From contig MU864153.1 of NCBI GenBank assembly GCA_033296885.1, forward strand, positions 1 through 10,736: 10,736 nt of DNA, in the 5' to 3' direction. This DNA comes from Triangularia verruculosa. Its lineage: Eukaryota > Ascomycota > Sordariomycetes > Sordariales > Podosporaceae. The translations under genes and the position numbers were made by a program. This document shows, one piece after another, positions 1 to 7,289 of the stretch; position 1 is the stretch's first letter; the number at the start of each line of letters is the position of its first letter. Under the pieces are notes generated by a model. It was not told the DNA's origin and did not search any database. It worked only from the letters and a program-made list of their open reading frames with translations.

Positions 1-232
1 TATTGTTGAAATAGGTGCTATTGAGGCCTGCAAGTACAGGGCTTTGATAGCTATCGGCGCAGTCCACTGGGAGTGAGGAAGACTTTGACGGCAGCGTTCG
101 ACAGTGGGCGAGCACTGAAGGAAGTGTGTTACAGGGAGAGGCGCTCTGTAAATACAGAAGGTTATCACTGCAACTAAGGCTTGTGAGGCACTGAAATAGA
201 TGTGGTGAACCAGTATATTGATTGAACTTAAA
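1..232. other. Left flank without RIP signature, no gene recognised
   Basis: This stretch has ordinary CpA and TpG frequencies, in sharp contrast to the RIP-mutated sequence that begins at 233, so it is either unique host DNA or a different, unmutated repeat. A short open frame from base 2 to a TGA near 76 codes for about 24 residues that I do not recognise. I see no RNA gene, terminal repeat or target-site duplication matching the other side of the element cluster. The last bases (ttaaa, 228-232) directly precede the LTR edge. Confidence 0.5.
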
Positions 233-332
233 TGTGACGAACCCCTATCCAGAACCTCTGAAAGGGATACTGGTTGAAGGTACTTCTGAACAATCCTGGT
301 TCGGTATAGCTAAATAGTGTACAACAATGGCT

Positions 333-357
333 TATCTTAGTTACAATAGCTAAGATA
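333..357. other. Hairpin in the R/U5 part of LTR1
   Basis: Perfect 8-bp inverted repeat TATCTTAG (333-340) and CTAAGATA (350-357) around a 9-nt loop. The same site in LTR2 and LTR3 keeps only the right arm; the left arm has drifted through C/T and A/G changes. Confidence 0.5.
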
Positions 358-387
358 CTAACGATTGTGACTTGTATTGTATACTGC

Positions 388-416
388 GGAACTGTCTATC
401 TACACCAGCCAGTTCC
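388..416. other. Conserved hairpin downstream of the TATA box, LTR1
   Basis: Arms GGAACTG (388-394) and CAGTTCC (410-416). In element sense the hairpin lies just downstream of the TATA box. The equivalents in LTR2 (2483-2509), LTR3 (9514-9540) and LTR4 (10477-10503) have arms GGAACTA/TAGTTCC or GGAATTA/TAATTCC, so both arms change together. Confidence 0.6.
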
Positions 417-420
417 TCTG

Positions 421-428
421 TATATATA
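421..428 (-). promoter_or_regulatory. TATA box of LTR1
   Basis: TATATATA within a block shared by all four LTRs, which in element sense reads GGTCTATATATAC followed by GGAACT. It sits between the U3 repeat/CCAAT region and the conserved hairpin, as expected of an RNA polymerase II core promoter. Because the box is nearly palindromic, it could also serve the antisense gene downstream. No transcription start can be fixed from sequence. Confidence 0.55.
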
Positions 429-684
429 GACCTCTCTTTACTATATTCAGTCTGCTTAGTAGCTGAGTATACTAAGTACTCTGCTTAGTCCCCGAACGTA
501 CTGAGCATTCTGCTTACTCTACTCAGTACCTGAGCGTACTGAGTATTTGTCCTGTCCTCCTGATTGGCTCCGCTAGGTTACTGGTATCTACTGGTAATCT
601 AACTCTTACTGGTTATCGTTCTATACTAATAATTGGTTGGTGGTGCGCCCCGCGCCCCACCTATGTCAGGACCGTAATATGATG

Positions 685-694
685 CTCCCCCTCT
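685..694 (-). promoter_or_regulatory. Polypurine tract of element Y
   Basis: In element sense AGAGGGGGAG followed by five bases (CATCA) and then the LTR edge. The same arrangement occurs in X (2795-2804) and Z (10240-10250), each with a 5-nt spacer. This is the expected primer site for plus-strand DNA synthesis next to the 3' LTR. Confidence 0.7.
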
Positions 695-717
695 AGGCCG
701 AAGCCCCGTCGGCCTAG
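693..717. other. Hairpin beside the polypurine tract, element Y
   Basis: Perfect 9-bp arms CTAGGCCGA (693-701) and TCGGCCTAG (709-717) with a 7-nt loop. It lies immediately upstream of the polypurine tract in element sense. Z has a hairpin of different sequence at the same place (10219-10239), and X has a RIP-degraded version (about 2803-2828). Confidence 0.6.
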
Positions 718-783
718 CTTTTTGCTTCTCTTTTATTAATATTATGTAAGTCTTCGTTCTCCCTTTTCTCGTTATTTTTTATT

Positions 784-1416
784 ATGTTTAACCGTGTTAA
801 GAAAACCTCGCCGCGCGATTTTACTAGTACCGAGCGACGCCGGAACCTTGCGATTGTAGCGTTTATTTTTGGCGAAGAAATGCTTCCCTGTACCTCCTAT
901 GAGACCCTTAACCTTGTTAATTGTCGCGTCCTTAATTACTCGACTAAATATAGCAATTATCTTCGCTTTAGTCGTGCCGATTATAACGTCCTAGGTCTTA
1001 CACCTACTATAACCGCCTCTCTTCGCTATTAGAAAGAAAAGTTAAACGTCGAAGAGTAGGAAGCTCGTACATCCCTACTATAAGCTACTTCGAAGTTTAC
1101 ACAAGTAAATACTTAGTATTGTACCTTAATTATTAAATTTCGTTATATAGCGGTTCGCGAAGAGCGGTTAATTAAGGATTTAGAGCAAAAGGAAGCGTAA
1201 TCCTCTTTTATTACTATTCTACTAGACCTTTCCTCCGGAGCTTCCCTTCGGCCTACCGCCGGGGACGCTACCCCGTAGAATCCTCTCGCCTTAGATTCCT
1301 CCCTAAACCTCGACTAGCCCTCCGATTTCTTACTAAATCCTAATCTTAATAATCTTTCCTTCCTAGCCGGTTAGGGTACCGCCGGTGGCACGCCTTCCAC
1401 TTTTTACGGCAATTAA
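784..1416 (+). pseudogene. Antisense accessory gene of Y: six-Cys cluster and coiled-coil protein, RIP-inactivated
   Basis: One reading frame runs from ATG 784 to TAA 1414-1416 (about 210 residues) on the strand opposite to pol. It is broken only by in-frame TAG/TAA at 1030, 1057, 1081, 1114, 1198, 1276, 1315 and 1372, all explicable as mutated Gln or Trp codons. Residues 1-5 (MFNRV) recur in X and Z. Residues 36-67 have Cys/Tyr in the pattern CX2CX7CX8CX2CX7C (C36, Y39, C47, Y56, Y59, Y67). This resembles a fungal Zn2Cys6 cluster in which four Cys became Tyr. About residues 83-138 are charged and Glu/Lys-rich, a likely coiled coil. The tail contains probable Trp stops in the contexts TP*, LD*P and LAG*G. 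Its job is unknown; DNA or RNA binding is inferred only from the cluster. It begins 105 bp from the LTR, so a bidirectional LTR promoter is possible. Confidence 0.75.
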
Positions 1417-1458
1417 GGTACGTGGCGTTAGTTGTAGGTAGGTCCCTAGGTATTTGCT

Positions 1459-1529
1459 AACTTTGTAGTATAGTACGTAGTACGTCGATTACTGCGTTGG
1501 AGGTGCGGGTTCGATTTCCGTCGAAGTTA
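1459..1529 (+). tRNA. Degenerate tRNA-like cloverleaf in element Y
   Basis: 71 nt that fold as a full cloverleaf. Acceptor AACTTTG/CGAAGTT (1459-1465, 1522-1528; seven pairs, one G-T). TA spacer. D stem GTAT/GTAC with an 8-nt loop (1468-1483). Anticodon stem TCGAT/GTTGG (1485-1489, 1496-1500) with a 6-nt loop instead of 7. Four-nt variable loop. T stem GCGGG/TCCGT with loop TTCGATT (1505-1521). Discriminator A. The T loop fits TTCRANY, and the D region resembles a fungal A box. The short anticodon loop prevents assigning an amino acid and suggests it is not a working tRNA. A T9 run at 1573-1581 could act as an RNA polymerase III terminator. It lies 42 bp past the accessory gene stop, exactly as in X. 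Confidence 0.5.
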
Positions 1530-1562
1530 TTTATATCTAGATTTATGGGCACTACCTGTGAT

Positions 1563-2327
1563 TTAGGTACGGTTTTTTTTTGTCGTTTGGTTTAGCCTAA
1601 GTCGGTCTAGATACTACCGGTAGAACTCTTTTAGTTTGCCTAGGTAATTTAGATTTATCGATAGTTCTTACGAATTATCCGTAGCCGGGTAATCTAGCTA
1701 GTTAACTAAGTATTTTAATTAACCTCTATTAAACCGTAAATCCAGTACTTCTTCTATATTGTATTCTTCTTCTTCGTTCTCCGCTATTTCCTAAGTATTA
1801 ACCCTATTTACTAGTAATATAGGTTCTAGAAGTAAGATATAAAAGGTATATAACCGTAGATATATTGTACTAAGTAGCTTTAGTTCGAATACCGTCTCCG
1901 ATATCTTTCTTTTAACCTTAAATAGGCCTACTTTCCTATAGTCCAGCTTCTTACTAGGTCTTTTGGTACGTAAATTACATATAAAAAGGAATATTATATC
2001 CCCCCCCTTAAAGCGAGGTCCTTCGAGCCTTTTAGAGTTATAGTATTTCCGCATCCTTTCCCTCACAAATTCCAGTTCTTCCTTAAGCTTACTATAGAAT
2101 ATATATAACTTATCTACTTTAACCGTAGCCCTAGACACCTCTACTTTAGGTTCCTAGTATAGGTCTACCTTGTATCTGTAGTTTACGAAGAAAGGCATAA
2201 CTTTCGTCGTTTCTATTAGCGATATATTATATATTAACTATATTGTAGATAATAGTTTAATTTAGTTATCCTGCTCGAAATTAATGTAATTCCGTAGATA
2301 TTATTCTATAATCTAGTTAAGCCGTTC
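1563..2327 (-). pseudogene. 3' fragment of pol of Y: integrase C-terminus and chromodomain
   Basis: Frame is maintained from GAA (2325-2327), the Glu of the integrase DDE triad in the context ERLN, to a TAA at 1563-1565. Stops replace expected Gln and Trp codons. The longest uninterrupted part (2138-1791) carries the integrase C-terminal GPY/F-like module with motifs KLDYRKVG and LYTFYILLLEP; the family usually has His at the first and last Tyr of the YTFY stretch. The chromodomain follows (about 1766-1610): EYNIEEVLDLR, then LKYLVN, then a stop at 1698-1700 where the aromatic-cage Trp belongs, and a second Trp-to-stop before EL. It lacks everything upstream of the catalytic Glu. Confidence 0.85.
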
Positions 2328-2482
2328 TGTAACGAACCCCTATCCAGAACCTCTGAAAGGGATACTGGTTGAAGGTACTTCTGAATAATCCTGGTTCGGT
2401 ATAGCTAAACAGTATACAATAATGGCTTGTCTTAATTACAATAGCTAAGATACTAACGATTATAACTTATATTACATACTAC

Positions 2483-2509
2483 GGAACTATCTGCTAGCCA
2501 TCTAGTTCC
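2483..2509. other. Conserved hairpin downstream of the TATA box, LTR2
   Basis: Arms GGAACTA (2483-2489) and TAGTTCC (2503-2509), 13-nt loop. It is one of four LTR copies whose arms stay complementary despite base changes. Confidence 0.6.
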
Positions 2510-2513
2510 TCCG

Positions 2514-2521
2514 TATATATA
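2514..2521 (-). promoter_or_regulatory. TATA box of LTR2
   Basis: TATATATA in the block shared by all LTRs, placed between the 58-bp CCAAT-bearing units and the conserved hairpin. Confidence 0.55.
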
Positions 2522-2528
2522 GACCTTA

Positions 2529-2760
2529 GGACCATAGACCGTTGACCTCCAGACGGTCCTCGGTCCTTATCTTATTAGCTTCTTTTGGACCGTGGACCGT
2601 TGACTCCTAGACGGTCCTCGGTCCTCACCTAATTGGCTCTTTCTGGACCGTGGACCGTGAGCCCCGCCGCGGTCCCCGGTCCAGCTCCCATTGGTTCCTT
2701 CTGGACTATAGCCCGTAAGCCTTGCCCCAGTCCCCGGTCTAGCCTTTATTAATTCGCCTA
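2529..2760 (-). repeat. Four 58-bp tandem hairpin units in U3 of LTR2
   Basis: Units start at 2529, 2587, 2645 and 2703, exactly 58 bp apart. The first 38 bp of each is a nested palindrome with GGACCGT-type left arms and ACGGTCC/CGGTCC right arms. Each unit is followed by ATTGG or its mutated form, which is CCAAT in element sense. The third and fourth units have GC-richer centres. Position upstream of the TATA box suggests enhancer or promoter repeats binding a CCAAT factor (inference). Confidence 0.85.
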
Positions 2761-2794
2761 TTCCCCCACCTTATGCCAAAACCGTAATATAATA

Positions 2795-2804
2795 CTCCCT
2801 CTCC
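2795..2804 (-). promoter_or_regulatory. Polypurine tract of element X
   Basis: In element sense GGAGAGGGAG followed by a 5-nt spacer (TATTA) and the LTR edge, matching the arrangement in Y and Z. Confidence 0.65.
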
Positions 2805-2884
2805 AGGCCGAAGTCCCTACAGCCTAGTTTCTTATTACATTACTAATATTATATAAGTCTCTTTCCTTTATACTATCCTTTATT

Positions 2885-3533
2885 ATATTTAACTACATAT
2901 AGAAACGTTATTATAAAACTGAAGAATCTTCTTCCCTCGCTTCGCGAATCTTTCGCCGCAGTTCTAAAGTTATACCTTACTTTACTTACTTTACTTCCGA
3001 GATTCCTTACCGTATGACCTCCGACTCCTCGCGTTACTCCGAGTATATACGTCGTAAAATCCCTTATAACGGCTCTAACGTAGGCTCCGCTCGTAAGTAT
3101 ATCCTTCCTTATCCTTTTATCCTTATTAACTACTTTAATTTCCCGAGTTATAAAGGAGTAAGATAAATTAGAGCGTAAAGAGTAAAAGCTCGAAGATTAG
3201 CTCTCTTAACTGACCGCTAAACTCCTCCGGGTAAAACGAATATATCGCTTTCTTCGCTCCCGGGAAGAATAGTTATTCGCGCGCGGTATTTAGGAAGAAG
3301 ATGTCCGGGTAGTGTAATCCTCTACTGCTGTCCCGCCGGAACCTTCCTCCGGGGCCTCCCTTCGGCCTACCGCCGCCCAGAACGCTACCCCGTAGGATCC
3401 TCTCGCCTTGGGTCCCTCCCTGGGCCTCGACTGGCCCTCTGACTTCCTATTGGATCCTGGTCTTGGTGGTCCTTCCTTCTTAGCCGGTTAGGGTACCGCC
3501 GGTAGAACTCCTCTAACTTCTTACGGTAATTAA
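2885..3533 (+). pseudogene. Antisense accessory gene of X: Zn2Cys6-type cluster with all six Cys replaced by Tyr
   Basis: Homologue of the gene at 784-1416, opposite to pol. The start codon is ATA (2885-2887), aligned with the ATG of Y and explained by one G-to-A change; the next residues are FN as in Y. Residues 32-61 show Tyr at 32, 35, 42, 51, 54 and 61, which is exactly CX2CX6CX8CX2CX6C, the spacing of fungal Zn2Cys6 clusters, with IRRKIP between the last two. The frame shifts by one between about 3060 and 3125. A Glu/Lys/Leu-rich coiled coil follows (about 3141-3310), then a tail nearly identical to that of Y, with a stop at 3393-3395 at an expected Trp, ending at TAA 3531-3533. Function unknown: the cluster suggests nucleic-acid binding and the coiled coil dimerisation, both inferred. 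Confidence 0.72.
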
Positions 3534-3575
3534 GGTACGTAGCGCTAATTGTAGGTAGGTCCCTAGGTCTTTATT

Positions 3576-3646
3576 AACCTTGTAGTATAGTATATAGTAC
3601 GTTGACCATTGTGTCGGAGGTGCGGGTTTAACTTCCGTCGAGGTTA
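3576..3646 (+). tRNA. Degenerate tRNA-like cloverleaf in element X
   Basis: Same 71-nt cloverleaf as in Y, same length and spacing. Acceptor AACCTTG/CGAGGTT (3576-3582, 3639-3645), D stem GTAT/GTAC with 8-nt loop, anticodon stem TTGAC/GTCGG (3602-3606, 3613-3617) with 6-nt loop, 4-nt variable loop, T stem GCGGG/TCCGT with loop TTTAACT, discriminator A. Compared with Y, the fourth acceptor pair is C-G instead of T-A, and the anticodon stem differs at several positions while remaining paired. The T loop has lost the canonical TTCGA by C-to-T and G-to-A changes. It is on the strand opposite to pol, between the converging 3' ends of pol and the accessory gene. Confidence 0.5.
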
Positions 3647-3724
3647 TTTATACTCTAGGTTCAGGAATACCCTTCCTAGCCTTAGGGTATGATCTTTTTA
3701 TTTAGGTCGGTCTAGATATTACCG

Positions 3725-3860
3725 GTGGAATTCTTTTAATTTATCGGGGTAATTTAGATTTATCGATAATTCTTACGAATTATCCGTAACCGGGTAATTT
3801 AACTAATTAATTAAATATTTTAATTAACCTTTATTAAACCGTAAATCTAATACTTCTTCT
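3725..3860 (-). other. Integrase-linked chromodomain of pol
   Basis: Motifs EYDIEEVLDLR, LKYLIN, then a TAG (3803-3805) at the Trp of the aromatic cage, a Tyr-Pro as in the family GYP, a TAA at the second conserved Trp before ELSINL, and KLKEFHR. Chromodomains at this position define chromoviruses and are thought to direct integration to methylated-histone chromatin. The Y copy has the same two Trp-to-stop changes. Confidence 0.85.
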
Positions 3861-3959
3861 ATATCGTACTCTTCTTTTTCGTCCTCCGTTATCTCCTAGG
3901 TATTAGCTTTATTTACCGGTAGTACGGATTCTAAAAGTGAGATGTAAAAAGTATATAAC

Positions 3960-5000
3960 CGTAGACGCATTATATTAGGTAGCTCCAGTTCGAATGCCGT
4001 CTCCGATATCTTCCTTTTAACTTTAAATAAGCCTACTCTTCTATAGTCTAGCTTCTTACTAAGTCTCTTAATACGTAAATTGCGTATAGAAAGGAATATT
4101 ATATCCCCCCCCTTAAGGCGAGGTTCTTCGAGCCTTTTAGAGTTATAGTATTTCCGTATCCTTTCCTTTATAAACTTTAATTCTTCTTTAAGCTTACCGT
4201 AAAGTATATATAACTTATCTACCTTAACCGTAATCCTAAACACCTCCATTTTAGGTCCTTAGCGTAAATCTACCTTATATCTATAGTTCGCGAAGAAAGG
4301 TATAACTTTCGTTATCTCTATTAGCGATATATTGTATATTAATTGTGCCGTAGGTAATAGTTTAACCTAGTTGTTCTACTCGAAATTAATGTAATTCTGT
4401 AAATATTATTCTACGATTTAGTTAAGCCGTTCCGTTTAACCGTCCGTCTAAGGGTGGTAGGCCGAAGACGCTTTACTCTTTACCTTTAATTTTATTATTA
4501 ACGTTTTTTAAAACTTCAATATAAATTTAGTATTGCGGTCCGTAATAAACTCCCTTAACTATATATATATTAATGTGATATGCCGTAGTATTATATCCGC
4601 TAATTACTTTACCGACTAAGTCTCTTTATAAGGTAAGAAGTATATCCACTTGGTAAGTTTGTCGATTACCGTTAATATACTGTCGTATTTGACGCCGGTT
4701 GCTGTATCCTTGGATTTTGGTAACTTAATAATAAAGTCTATTATAATTAAACTTTATAGCCGTTCGGCTATTAGTAATAGCTTTAGAAATCTATAAAGCT
4801 TGTGCTTCGCAACCTTGGTTCTCTTATACGTATAGTATAATTGGATAGCTTCTTTAACGTTGTCTTTGATCTTTAGCCGGTTAAAGTATTGCTTAATCTT
4901 TTCTATGGTTTTAATAATACTTATATATCCTCCGAACTTCGATCCGTGGATTTCTATTACTAGTGCCTTCCTAGTACTTAGCTCTACGTAGGCCCGGTTT
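3960..5000 (-). other. Integrase domain of pol, zinc site destroyed but DDE triad intact
   Basis: N-terminal HHCC zinc site: the first His is kept (4946-4948); the second His and both Cys are Tyr (4925-4927, 4835-4837, 4826-4828). Catalytic core: Asp in IDFIIKLP (4736-4738), Asp in ITDRN (4538-4540) and Glu in TERLN (4430-4432), with D-65-D-35-E spacing exactly as in retroviral-type integrases. Several Gln-to-stop changes sit around the Glu. The C-terminal GPY/F-like module (uninterrupted 4249-3896) has KKLDYRRVGLFKV and RLYTFYISLLE. Confidence 0.88.
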
Positions 5001-5229
5001 TTATATTATAATCGTCCCTGATTATCCTTCTAGGTACTTTGCGGTTCTAATTCTTCCTATTAGTATTACTTTATGATATCGTCGCTTATTTTCCCTTAGT
5101 ATTTGCTGGAAGTAGCTTATTTACGATATATTACGTAATATTCTATCTACGGCTAAAGTAGATACTTAAAAGTACCCTTCGGCGTCTCCTTAAGTAATGG
5201 TAGTAACTCCCTGGGTATATCCTTGTAGT

Positions 5230-6530
5230 GGTCGGCTCGCCGGTTAAGTACGTCTGCTTTAGCGTTCTCCGAACCTTTTTTATAGTTAATTTAGAAATTA
5301 AATTCCGAAAGAAACTCTAATTATCGGATTTACCGTACGTTAAGGACCTTCGTAATAGTAAAATATCGTAGGTTCTTATAATCTATATAGACCTATACTT
5401 CGTAGTTAGTACTATTGAGATATGGCCTCTACTTTTCGAACGCTTCGATAATGGTGAGTAGCTTCTTATCGTAGATTAGGTAGTTTTAACGAGCCCCCTC
5501 TAGCTTCTTCGAAAAGAAGGCTACTGGGTGTAGCTTTCCGTCCTCGTTTTATTGGCCTAATTATCCTCTAATTGTATAGTCTGATGCATTAGCCTCGACT
5601 TTGAATAGTCGACTGGGGTCTGGTAATTTAAGCATCGGGTCCTTTAAAATAGCCTTTTTTAGCTCCTGAAAGGCCTGCTTTTCTTCCTGCCCCTACCGGA
5701 ACTCCATGTCCTTCTTAATTAAGTAGTTAAGTAGGTGCGCGATGCCCGCGTACCCCCGGATAAATATCCGATAGAAATTAATAAACCCTAAGAACTCCCT
5801 AATATATGTTTATAACTGCGGTGTAAGCTAGTCCTTGACTATTGTAATTTTCCTAAGTTCTATACGAACCTTACTTAGCGATATTAGATATCCCAGATAT
5901 ACTATCTTTTGTACGTAGAACTCGCTTTTTTCTTTATTTACTGAGAGTCCGGCTCTATGTAGCGCGTCGAGTATCTCTTATACGTGGCGCTTATGCTCCT
6001 TTAGAGTGTGTGAGTAGATGAGAATATCGTCGAGATAATATACTGCTGTCTTATCGAGGTACTTTCGGATCGTATAGTCGACGAGAGATTAGAACGTCGC
6101 GGGCGTATTAATAAGCCTAAATGGTATTACGAGATATTCGAAATGACTATAGGGTATATGAAACGCTATTTTCCATTTATCTCCTTCTTTAATCCGTATA
6201 TAGGCGTATTCGATAGGTATATCTAAGCGTATAAATTATCGCGCTTTAGTTAGTTAACTCCGTAATCTGGATATTAGTGGTAGTAGGTAATTGTTTTTCA
6301 TTGTTTTATTGTTTAGCTGGCGGTAATTTATATATAGTCGTAAGCTATCGTCCTTCTTCGGTATAAAGAATACGGGGTATCCTGTTAGCGATGTAGACTT
6401 CCTGATATATCCCTTCTTTAAATTCTCGTCTAAATACTTCTATAATTCCTTACTTTGCTTATCGTTGGTGTAGTAGACCTTAAATAGCTGTAGTTTAGCT
6501 CCTTCTTTTAACTTGATTTTGTGGTCCTAC
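5230..6530 (-). other. Reverse transcriptase and RNase H domains of pol
   Basis: RT core from about 6530: ENLKKGYIRKS, GYPVFFIPKKD, RLDIPIEYAY (catalytic Asp at 6221-6223), PFRLINTPATF, then the catalytic YLDDILIYS with both Asp intact (YLDD at 6026-6037), and the connection motif FIRGYAGIAH. RNase H follows from about 5610. Its first catalytic Asp, normally in TDASD, is Asn (NAS; codon 5588-5590), while the later Asp in VYIDYKNL (5381-5383) and the AD of KADVL remain. His and Gln codons survive well here whereas Trp, Cys, Gly and some Asp codons show G-to-A change. Confidence 0.88.
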
Positions 6531-6959
6531 GGTCCTCGCTTTGGAAGTCCCTTTAAATACTTAGCCGTAAAGGTTAGGTGTCCTTGATATTTTACCGGTA
6601 CCGCCTTTTTCTTGCCTTTCTTTACGTTGTTATAGTAGGCGTATTTATTGACCTCCGATATCTCTATTAACGTCGTTAACCTTACTTCTTCGATCCTACC
6701 GTCTGTATTAACGGAGTATACTATTACTTCTTATACTCCTTACGGTAGTACTATGGAGGGTGCTTATCCCGCACGCTGCTCCAATTGTACCCCTGATCTT
6801 CTATCGTTGGTTAGATACTTCCGATCTTCCCTCGGTCGTAGGTAGCTACTATCCCTCTAATCGATGTCTAGGTTGTAGTCCTTATATTATAGGTGCCCGA
6901 GGATTATATCTTTCAATAGTCCTATATCTATAATGTCGAATATAATTGAGGTTGTTTTC

Positions 6960-7150
6960 CCTTCGACTGTGATATTTAAGGGTAACGTTTCCCTGTAGAT
7001 TCTCTAAGTCCTGAATAATCCGTTGACGATAATCCATTCCTTCTTTTCTTTCTATGGTATTTTGGCCTGGTGTATAAATTATAGTGAAATTAAATTGACT
7101 TTTGTACCTTTATTTACTAATATTAATGCCTGGAGCCCTTTCTAATGTAC
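6960..7150 (-). other. Protease domain of pol with mutated active site
   Basis: Retropepsin-like aspartic protease that would cleave Gag and Pol. The active-site motif, usually D-S/T-G-A, reads LVNKGTKVN. The catalytic Asp codon is AAT (7112-7114), a G-to-A change giving Asn. Downstream sequence such as IIFDIIDIGLLKDIILGH matches the flap and second half typical of fungal Gypsy proteases. Confidence 0.75.
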
Positions 7151-7289
7151 TATAATCCGGAGACGTTTATCTTTCTTTCTGCCTCCGCCTTGTGTAGTAG
7201 CGACCTCGTTAATTAGTATTGGGTCGTTGTCCTATACCTTCTTTTTCCGGTGCTTTTAACGGTATCGTTTATGGTCCCTTAGAGGTTAA

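Larger units (their letters stand above)
233..679 (-). repeat. 3' LTR of element Y (LTR1, 447 bp)
   Basis: On the plus strand it starts TGTGACG and ends CGTAATA, the RIP-altered form of the inverted terminal repeat seen as TGTAACG/CGTGACA in X. Bases 233-430 closely match the X LTRs. The middle (about 470-640) does not: where X has four 58-bp hairpin units, Y has a 9-bp inverted repeat (521-529 and 536-544) followed by ATTGG (562-566) and three copies of TACTGGT (579, 589, 607). A polypurine tract abuts the right side, which makes this the 3' LTR of a minus-strand element. Confidence 0.9.
233..2327 (-). mobile_element. Element Y: 5'-truncated Ty3/Gypsy chromovirus, RIP-mutated
   Basis: Minus-strand retrotransposon remnant. 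In element sense it runs from the integrase catalytic Glu codon (2325-2327) through the integrase C-terminus, chromodomain, tRNA-like sequence, antisense accessory gene and polypurine tract to the 3' LTR (679 to 233). Gag, protease, RT, RNase H and most of integrase are missing. It is collinear with X 2790-4432 but is a different subfamily: pol, the tRNA-like sequence and the C-terminal part of the accessory gene are very similar to X, while the LTR U3 and the zinc-cluster part are clearly different. CpA/TpG depletion with TpA excess is extreme. Confidence 0.9.
2328..2789 (-). repeat. 3' LTR of element X (LTR2, 462 bp)
   Basis: Plus-strand ends TGTAACG and CGTAATA. In element sense U3 comes first (2789 downward) with four 58-bp units, then the TATA box at 2514-2521, the conserved hairpin at 2483-2509 and the R/U5 part to 2328. 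It matches LTR3 base for base in length, with the 58-bp array starting at the same offset (201 bp). A polypurine tract adjoins at 2795-2804. Confidence 0.95.

Noticed and set aside
1..76. Short open frame as the end of a host gene
   Set aside because: About 24 residues, no recognised motif and no context to support it.
228..232. ttaaa beside LTR1 matching ttaaa at 10644-10648 as a target-site duplication
   Set aside because: The two outer LTRs belong to different elements in opposite orientation, and the right-hand copy overlaps the probable end of LTR4.
356..362. TACTAAC as an intron branch point in the antisense transcript
   Set aside because: No supporting donor and acceptor pair could be identified, and the motif is simply part of the conserved LTR block.
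2529..2760. CRISPR-like array
   Set aside because: The 58-bp units repeat in full with no unique spacers, and they lie within an LTR.
3800..3815. A 4-bp deletion in the chromodomain of X relative to Y
   Set aside because: Rechecking the bases showed the two copies are collinear and in frame here.
6648..6845. 65-codon open frame on the plus strand
   Set aside because: It lies opposite the protease/RT linker of pol and has no recognisable features; a shadow of the real minus-strand frame.
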